Positions 41,855 to 46,145 of a DNA stretch of 46,145 nt are shown in pieces; within the stretch, counting starts at the first letter, position 1, and the number at the start of each line of letters is the position of its first letter. The DNA comes from Streptomyces sp. MS191. GTDB lineage: Bacteria; Actinomycetota; Actinomycetes; Streptomycetales; Streptomycetaceae. The notes below the pieces were generated by a model, which saw only the letters and a program-made list of their open reading frames with translations, was not told the DNA's origin and did no database searches. The position numbers and the translations under genes are program-made. Location of the stretch: assembly GCF_008042125.1 (NCBI RefSeq), contig NZ_RDBI01000081.1, positions 1,763-47,907 of the forward strand, in the 5' to 3' direction.

Positions 41855-42298
41855 ATGAACATCCCATTCCTGGACAACTGGCGCAAGAGGCGCGTGATCG
41901 AATCGTCCGCGCCACCGCTGGTCTCGGCCTTCGACCGGGACCCCGAAGGCGTGGCGGATCTGCTCGCCGAGTGCGAGTTGCTGCGTACGGTCGTCCAGGA
42001 CTCGGGGATCGAGCTGGACGACACGCCGTACTCCCTGGAGCGGATCGACCAGATCCCGCCGCGCTGGCGCGACGATCCCGAGGAGCTTCCCTGGCTGGGC
42101 AACGACGCCGGCCTCTATCTGGGCACGGTCATCGTGCGGACCGTGCCCGGTGCGACCTGGCAGGTGTGGCCGGGCGGCCAGCCGGTGGTCCGGCTGGCCT
42201 CGGGCCGGGAGATCAACGTCGTGGAGGCCGGGCTCGACTGGGCGATCAGCGGCTCGCCGGAGCTCTCCCAGGTGTACGCGGAGGCCGCCGAGTTCTGA
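41855..42298 (+). CDS. Small conserved protein (DUF6278-like)
   Basis: 147 residues: MNIPFLDNWRKRRVIE, acidic helical middle (GVADLLAECELLRTVVQ), then a beta-rich C-terminal half with WQVWPGGQPVVRLASG and GLDWAISG. I associate this pattern with DUF6278 proteins of Streptomyces, from memory; the function is unknown. Cytoplasmic, no membrane helix. It stands alone, 108 bp after xthA, and is followed by an AT-rich promoter-like patch and the decayed transporter genes. Confidence 0.75.
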   Translation: MNIPFLDNWRKRRVIESSAPPLVSAFDRDPEGVADLLAECELLRTVVQDSGIELDDTPYSLERIDQIPPRWRDDPEELPWLGNDAGLYLGTVIVRTVPGATWQVWPGGQPVVRLASGREINVVEAGLDWAISGSPELSQVYAEAAEF

Positions 42299-42329
42299 CG
42301 GGACCTCCACCCCTTTGCAGTAAATACGG

Positions 42330-42347
42330 CTTATGCCCGTCTTATGC
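42330..42347 (+). promoter_or_regulatory. Direct repeats in an AT-rich promoter-like patch
   Basis: CTTATGC occurs at 42330-42336 and 42341-42347, 11 bp apart, that is on the same face of the helix. The patch 42315-42400 is much more AT-rich than its surroundings and lies just upstream of the transporter relics. It is probably the surviving promoter or activator site of the former operon. Confidence 0.4.
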
Positions 42348-42426
42348 GTGTCAGTCGATAAGTGTCTTTTCGTGGTGAATAGTTTGCGCTGACCTCGACA
42401 TCGCCGAGAAGGGGGCAGGGCAGCGT

Positions 42427-42663
42427 ATGGCCGTCGTCGATCCGTTGATCGAGCCGCGTGGCGCCGACAAGCACCTCGGCACCCCGCACGTCCTGCGGGA
42501 CATCGACCACACGTCGACGCTCTTCGACGAGCCGACGTCCGACCACCGCGTCGTCCTCATGGCCGACGGACGCGTCGTCGAGGACCGCACCCCCGAGGAG
42601 TTCTCCACCCGGTCGCGGAGCGAGCGCGCCCAGGACTTCCTGTCCAAGATCCTCACGCACTGA
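42427..42663 (+). pseudogene. Amino-acid ABC transporter ATPase reduced to 78 codons
   Basis: The open frame keeps three pieces of a ~250-residue GlnQ/GluA-type ATPase. Residues 1-27 (MAVVDPLIEPRGADKHLG then TPHVLRDID) are the N-terminus; 28-38 (HTSTLFDEPTS) contain the Walker B and D-loop; 39-78 (RVVLMADGRVVEDRTPEEF to FLSKILTH) are the C-terminus. Walker A, the signature motif and the helical domain are missing, so it cannot bind ATP as a transporter subunit. Deletions are in frame, and the start, a purine-rich upstream site and the stop survive. Confidence 0.8.
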
Positions 42664-42680
42664 CCGGGGCGGGCCTTTCC

Positions 42681-42827
42681 ATGCACCGTACGAAGCGCAC
42701 CCCCGTCCTGCTCGCCCGGCTGCCGACGGCCGTGGCCGTCGCACCCGGTGCCTCGGAGAAGGAGGGGCCCCTCGGCTCCACCTCCGTCGCGCTCGCCGAG
42801 AACCCGGCGGTCGCCGGCGCCTCAGGG
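42681..42827 (+). pseudogene. Remnant of the binding-protein gene (N-terminal part)
   Basis: Begins MHRTKRTPVLLARLPTAVAV, an export-signal-like start, then PGASEKEGPLGSTSVALAEN. It resembles the signal peptide and first residues of a glutamate-type binding lipoprotein in which the lipobox Cys is gone. About 49 codons can be assigned; then the frame is lost. The weak similarity makes this tentative; position in the operon is the main support. Confidence 0.45.
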
Positions 42828-42972
42828 CGTCACCGGCCCGCTCGGCACCTGCCCGACCCTGAGCGAACTCGGCCACGGCATCGTCCGGACCGCCGTCGGC
42901 CACCTGATCATCACCCCCACCATCAGCGTGCTCTCCACCTTCGTGGAGAAGCGCCGGGGAGTCGCCCGATGA
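42826..42972 (+). pseudogene. Remnant of the first permease gene (C-terminal part)
   Basis: In a frame shifted from the preceding piece, the last codons read GHLIITPTISVLSTFVEKRRGVAR and stop, resembling the last helix and the charged tail (ERRxGVAR-like) of amino-acid ABC permeases of the GluC type. Its TGA overlaps the next ATG (42969-42972), a normal permease-permease junction. The upstream part (GVTGPLGTCPTLSELGHG) is not assignable. Confidence 0.5.
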
Positions 42973-43403
42973 CCACGTCCACCACCCCCCACGACCTCCC
43001 CGGCCCGCCAGGGCGAGGAGCACGACCGTCGACAGGAGGAGCACGACCGTCGACAGGACGCCACCCGCTCCACGGCGTCCTGTCGACGGTCGTGCTCCTC
43101 GCCCTGGCGGGCCGGATCCTCCATCTCCTCCTCGACATGGGGCGGTTCACCGCCACCGAGTGGTCTCCCTCCGCCTACGAGGAGTTCCTGCGCGCGGGCA
43201 GGCCCATCGCGTCCGATCTCGACTACGATCTGCCCTTCATCCCCGTGGCGCCGGTGATCTCGCCGATCTGCATCGGGATGTGCGTGCTGCTCTCCTGGTT
43301 CGCCACCCGGGTGGCCGGGAGGGAGCGGCGCAGTCCGAGGACACGGGCCGGGGACGTCGTCCCGGCCGGACCAGGGACGCTGCTCCCGCCGCTCGGCCGG
43401 TAG
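42969..43403 (+). pseudogene. Remnant of the second permease gene, rearranged, 144 codons
   Basis: MTTSTTPHDLPGPPGRGA then, after a duplicated insert, RHPLHGVLSTVVLLALAGRI and LHLLLDMGRFTATEWSPSAYEEF. This matches, from memory, the N-terminal first helix and the WSPFEY-like loop of GluD-type glutamate permeases. The rest (one further hydrophobic segment, FIPVAPVISPICIGMCVLLSW, and an Arg-rich tail) does not follow the permease pattern and may be foreign or frame-shifted. The transport core is absent. The frame is still open and could give a two-helix membrane protein. Confidence 0.6.
43002..43113. repeat. Inverted duplication with a 21-bp tandem repeat
   Basis: 43002-43037 is the perfect reverse complement (36 bp) of 43078-43113. 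A 21-bp unit within the left arm is repeated in tandem (43017-43037 and 43038-43058), and the second copy extended to 43062 pairs perfectly over 25 bp with 43074-43098, leaving an 11-base loop. Two alternative large hairpins can thus form. The right arm is the original permease helix coding region (GVLSTVVLLALAG); the left arm is its inverted copy. Confidence 0.92.
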
Positions 43404-43455
43404 CCGACGCGGGGCAGCTCGCAAGGAGCCATGCCCGTCCGGCGACGGCCGGTGA

Positions 43456-45018
43456 TCACTTCGCCCGCAGCGGGACCGACACGTACGACGGGTCGCCCGC
43501 GGGGGAGGAGAAGGTCAGCCGTGCGCCGGTCGGGTTGTGCTCGATGTAGAGGGGGTCGACGGTGTCCACGACCACGGCGAGACGGTGGCCGGCCGGCACG
43601 TCGTAGGCCGTGGAGAAGAGCTCCAGGTCGACGGTGAACGGCTTGCCGGGCGTCTGCCCGTGGAAGGTGTACGGGGCATTGCTGACCAACTTGCCGAGGC
43701 CGAGCGGGCCCACGTCGTAGAGATAGGCGACGAGGGTGCCGCTCTCCTTGGTCGAGGTGACCGTGGTGTGGAGCTTCGCGGTGCCCCGCACCTGCTGGGC
43801 GGTGCCGTACCGCTCCGACTGCCAGACGCCGGCGAAGGCGCGGGGCAGCAGCGGGATGGAGGCCGTCGGCGGGGCCTGGACGAGCTGGTCCAGGATGTTG
43901 GACAGGAAGACCAGGCCGCCGTTGGCGCCCGAGTCGACGTTGGCCCAGATCCGCTGCGTGCCGCCGAGGGCGATCTTCCGTTCGTCGGCGCCCACGGACT
44001 TCCAGTCGGGATAGCTCTCGTAGCCGCCGTCGGAACGGGGCTTGAGCCGGACGGGCTGCTCGCGGTCGATGCCGTTGTCGACGCCCTTCAGGTAGTGGTC
44101 GAACCATCGATGGGCGCTGGTCCAGGTGTCGTTGGGCAGCCCGAGCAGACCGGTCGCCTCGGCGGTGGCGTGGTCGCCGGGCCGGAACTCCAGCCGCTTG
44201 GGGCCCGTCAGCTTCTCGTAGAAGGACGCGTACTGGTTCGGCGGGAAGATCGTGTCGCCCCAGGCGTTCCCGAGCATGATCGCGGCGCCGTTGGCGTTGA
44301 TCCGGTCGAGCTGGGTGGCGGCGGAGCGGGTGCGTCCCCAGGCGATCATCTCGTCCTCCTTGTCCAGGTCGGACGAGAGGAAGTCGCCGAGGATCTGGCG
44401 GAGTTCGGGGCCGGGACGGCCGGTGAGATAGCCGGCGCCGCCGAGCACCGCGGCGGCCTGGAGGTGCTGGGTGCGTCCGCTGTAGATGGACTCGATGAGG
44501 TCGGCCCAGCCGCTGAGGGCCGCGACGGCCTTGATCCGGCTGTCGTGCGCCGAGGCGAGCAGGCTGATGCCGGCGCCGTACGAGACTCCCGCCATGCCGA
44601 CCTTGTCCGGGTCGGCGGGGGTGTGCGCGAGGGCCCAGTCGATGACCAGGGAGGCGTCGGCGACGTCCTTCGGGCCGGCCGTCTCGATCTCGCCGCCGGA
44701 CTGCCAGAAGCCGCGGGAGTTGTAACTGACCACGACGTAACCGGAGTCGGCGAGCTTCTGGGCCTGCGCGAGGTACTCGATCTGGGGCACGGCCCAGCTC
44801 GTGGGGAGCACGATCACCGGGAAACGGGACGCGCCGTCGGCGCCGGCCGGGGTGACGACGTTGGCCTTGAGGACGGTTCCTCCGTCGCCGGCGATGTCGA
44901 CGAAGCGGACGGTGGTGCCGGTGGCGGCTGTCCCGGACGCGTGGGCGGTGGGGGCGAGTCCGAGGGTCGTTCCGGCCACGAGGGCGGCCGAGACGGCGAA
45001 GACCGGAGCTGTGCGCAC
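43456..45018 (-). CDS. Secreted CocE/NonD-family (X-Pro dipeptidyl-peptidase-like) hydrolase
   Basis: 520 residues. A signal peptide (MRTAPVFAVSAALVAGTTLG, cleavage near AHA at residue 27) is followed by an alpha/beta hydrolase domain of the PepX/CocE group: FPVIVLPTSWAVPQIEY, VVVSYNSRGFWQSGG (oxyanion Tyr region), nucleophile Ser in VGMAGVSYGAGIS, an Asp region in GNAWGDTIFPP and His in FRPGDHATAEATG. The C-terminal beta-sandwich (PepX_C, from about 340) ends RLTFSSPAGDPSYVSVPLR. Substrates could be acyl esters or Xaa-Pro peptides. The GTG at 45018 follows AGGAG. The ~290-bp upstream region has a cluster of GGTAA repeats likely to regulate it. Confidence 0.9.
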   Translation of the reverse strand: MRTAPVFAVSAALVAGTTLGLAPTAHASGTAATGTTVRFVDIAGDGGTVLKANVVTPAGADGASRFPVIVLPTSWAVPQIEYLAQAQKLADSGYVVVSYNSRGFWQSGGEIETAGPKDVADASLVIDWALAHTPADPDKVGMAGVSYGAGISLLASAHDSRIKAVAALSGWADLIESIYSGRTQHLQAAAVLGGAGYLTGRPGPELRQILGDFLSSDLDKEDEMIAWGRTRSAATQLDRINANGAAIMLGNAWGDTIFPPNQYASFYEKLTGPKRLEFRPGDHATAEATGLLGLPNDTWTSAHRWFDHYLKGVDNGIDREQPVRLKPRSDGGYESYPDWKSVGADERKIALGGTQRIWANVDSGANGGLVFLSNILDQLVQAPPTASIPLLPRAFAGVWQSERYGTAQQVRGTAKLHTTVTSTKESGTLVAYLYDVGPLGLGKLVSNAPYTFHGQTPGKPFTVDLELFSTAYDVPAGHRLAVVVDTVDPLYIEHNPTGARLTFSSPAGDPSYVSVPLRAK

Positions 45019-45071
45019 GGGTCACTCCTCACTGGGGGGTCACTGATGGGGGGCAGTGAAAGTGACCCGAC

Positions 45072-45126
45072 GGTAACCGCGCGGCCTTACCTGCGGTAAC
45101 TGGTCGGTAAGTTACGTGCGGGTAAC
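45072..45126. promoter_or_regulatory. Cluster of GGTAA half-sites upstream of the secreted hydrolase
   Basis: Within 55 bp there are GGTAAC (45072-45077), TTACC (45087-45091), GGTAAC (45095-45100), GGTAAG (45106-45111), GTTAC (45111-45115) and GGTAAC (45121-45126), in both orientations, starting 54 bp before the GTG at 45018. GGTAAG followed by TTAC gives a compact dyad at 45107-45114. This looks like a multi-site operator. The remaining bases to 45309 show nothing else. Confidence 0.5.
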
Positions 45127-45309
45127 GATTGTGCGCGGGTCGGCGCGCGCGGCCGGTGCCCACGCGCTCCTGGGACGTGTTGCGGGCGCTCCGCAGCCAC
45201 CCGGCGCGCCGCGGGGTGTATACGGCCGGACTCGCGGGCACCCGGCGACTCCCGGCCGTTTCAGGGGTGTTCGGCCCGTCGCCGACGTCCCGCCTGCGAT
45301 CCTGTGATC

Positions 45310-45987
45310 ATGGAAGCGCACACGGGCAGCACGATGGTCGCCCTCCCGCCGGGACGGGTGACTCTGTCGGACCGGCGGACCCGGCGGCGCTGGCAGGTCG
45401 AGATCACGCCCTGCGAGCTCGCGGCGGTCCCGGTCACCCAGGCGCTGTACGCCGAGGTCACCGGCGGACTGCGGCCGAGCGCCGCACCCGGGGACCTCCT
45501 CCCCGTCGAGGGCGTCTCCTGGTGGGACGCCGTCCGGTTCTGCGACGCCCTGTCCGTACGGCACGGACTCGCCCCGGCGTACCGGATCCGGGGGGACGAC
45601 GAGGGCATCGAGTGGGACGCCGCCGCCGACGGTTACCGGCTGCCCACCGAGGCGGAGTGGGAGTACGCCTGCCGCGCCGGCACGACCGGTCCGCACTACG
45701 GCCCCCTCGACGACATCGCCTGGTACCGCGGCAACTCGGGCGACCGCCCGCACGACGTCGGCGGCAGACTGCCCAACGCCTGGGGCCTGCACGACATGCT
45801 GGGCAACGTCTGGAACTGGTGCTGGGACGTCTACGACGCCGAGGTCTACGGCGCCTACCGGGTGCTGCGCGGCGGCGGCTGGTTCGACGAGCACTGGAGC
45901 TGCCGCGCCTCCGCCCGGCGCCGCAGCCACCCGAGCTACCGGGTCGACGACGTCGGCTTCCGCGTCGCCCGCTCCCTCCCCGCCTGA
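45310..45987 (+). CDS. SUMF1/formylglycine-generating-enzyme-like domain protein
   Basis: 225 residues with a single SUMF1 (FGE-sulfatase) domain: VPVTQALYAEVTG, PVEGVSWWDAVRFCDALS, YRLPTEAEWEYACRAGT, GLHDMLGNVWNWCWDVYD and VLRGGGWFDEHWSCRASARR, ending VGFRVAR. True formylglycine-generating enzymes have two active-site Cys in the GGSxxC...C region; here only SCRAS is present, so it probably does not oxidise sulfatases and belongs to the wider group of SUMF1 proteins (EgtB- or regulator-like). ATG 45310 is chosen; GTG 45304 is in frame. No partner sulfatase is in the window. Confidence 0.87.
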   Translation: MEAHTGSTMVALPPGRVTLSDRRTRRRWQVEITPCELAAVPVTQALYAEVTGGLRPSAAPGDLLPVEGVSWWDAVRFCDALSVRHGLAPAYRIRGDDEGIEWDAAADGYRLPTEAEWEYACRAGTTGPHYGPLDDIAWYRGNSGDRPHDVGGRLPNAWGLHDMLGNVWNWCWDVYDAEVYGAYRVLRGGGWFDEHWSCRASARRRSHPSYRVDDVGFRVARSLPA

Positions 45988-46115
45988 CACCCGGGTACGG
46001 AGGCCGGCCGCGGCGTCCCGCCGGTCCGCCCGCCCGCGGGACCCGACGGGCGTCCGCGACCGGAGGCGCCCCCGGCCTCTGGAAATCCCCGGGCCGGCGC
46101 CCCAGGCTGGGAGCC

Positions 46116-46145
46116 GTGCAGAACACCGGAGAGGTACCCGACGTC
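46116..46145 (+). CDS. Possible start of a further gene (3' truncated)
   Basis: A GTG at 46116 preceded by a weak GGGAG-like site opens a frame, VQNTGEVPDV, that runs off the window end. Ten codons are too few to identify a product. Confidence 0.3.
   Translation, partial: MQNTGEVPDV

Noticed and set aside
42331-43044. A 237-codon minus-strand frame over the transporter relics
   Set aside because: The plus strand shows ordered pieces of known transporter proteins; the minus frame owes its hydrophobic start to the inverted duplication.
45310-45987. A true sulfatase-activating formylglycine-generating enzyme
   Set aside because: The second active-site Cys is not seen and no sulfatase gene is near.
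1-46145. tRNA, rRNA, riboswitch or integrase attachment site
   Set aside because: None could be recognised by reading both strands; a covariance-model search would be needed to exclude small structured RNAs.

Overview
The window reads as a Streptomyces (or very close actinomycete) chromosome. GC content is very high with strong third-position GC bias. GTG starts are common, operons are joined by 4-bp ATGA/GTGA overlaps, several starts look leaderless, and the gene families are typical of the genus. From memory, the order malate synthase, IclR regulator, allantoinase, allantoicase, then Gfo/Idh, GntR, sugar ABC transporter and ROK kinase resembles one stretch of the S. coelicolor chromosome; this could not be checked here.

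Layout. 1-4155: the end of a fibronectin type III protein, an unrecognised 617-residue protein and a secreted SGNH esterase. 4237-7208: malate synthase (aceB), a MobA-like nucleotidyltransferase and a small protein. 7284-11110: a two-component system divergent from an FtsX-type permease and its ATPase. 11201-11361: a MITE-like element. 11418-15029: the allantoin module (IclR regulator, allantoinase, allantoicase). Ring opening and cleavage of allantoin lead to glyoxylate, which malate synthase consumes, and the upstream regions of aceB and allB share palindromes that suggest one regulator controls both. 15132-18158: an SDR, a RibD_C-type reductase, an EamA transporter and a small membrane protein.

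18159-22988 looks like an acquired block. It begins at a transposase C-terminal relic and ends in a histidine kinase of which only the last ~50 codons survive, still overlapping its response regulator. All four genes inside are on the minus strand: an acidic conserved protein, an ATP-grasp peptide ligase, a co-translated 85-residue peptide that looks like its RiPP (graspetide-like) substrate, and a Tat-exported family 8 polysaccharide lyase.

22985-25265: the orphaned response regulator, a cytochrome P450 and a hotdog thioesterase. 25402-32015: a carbohydrate module (Gfo/Idh dehydrogenase, GntR regulator, CUT2-type ABC transporter, ROK kinase, membrane-anchored protein). 32105-38726: a polymorphic toxin operon on the minus strand (SseB-like protein, WXG100-like partner, 1590-residue RHS toxin with a small basic C-terminal domain, candidate immunity gene). 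38874-42298: a PcaL-type fusion, an MBL-fold hydrolase, exonuclease III and a DUF6278-like protein.

42330-43403 appears to be a collapsed amino-acid (gluABCD-like) ABC operon. Pieces of the ATPase, binding protein and two permeases remain in the original order, and the last carries a 36-bp inverted duplication. 43456-46145: a secreted CocE/PepX-type hydrolase with a GGTAA-repeat promoter region, a SUMF1-domain protein and the possible start of a further gene. No tRNA, rRNA or CRISPR array was seen.
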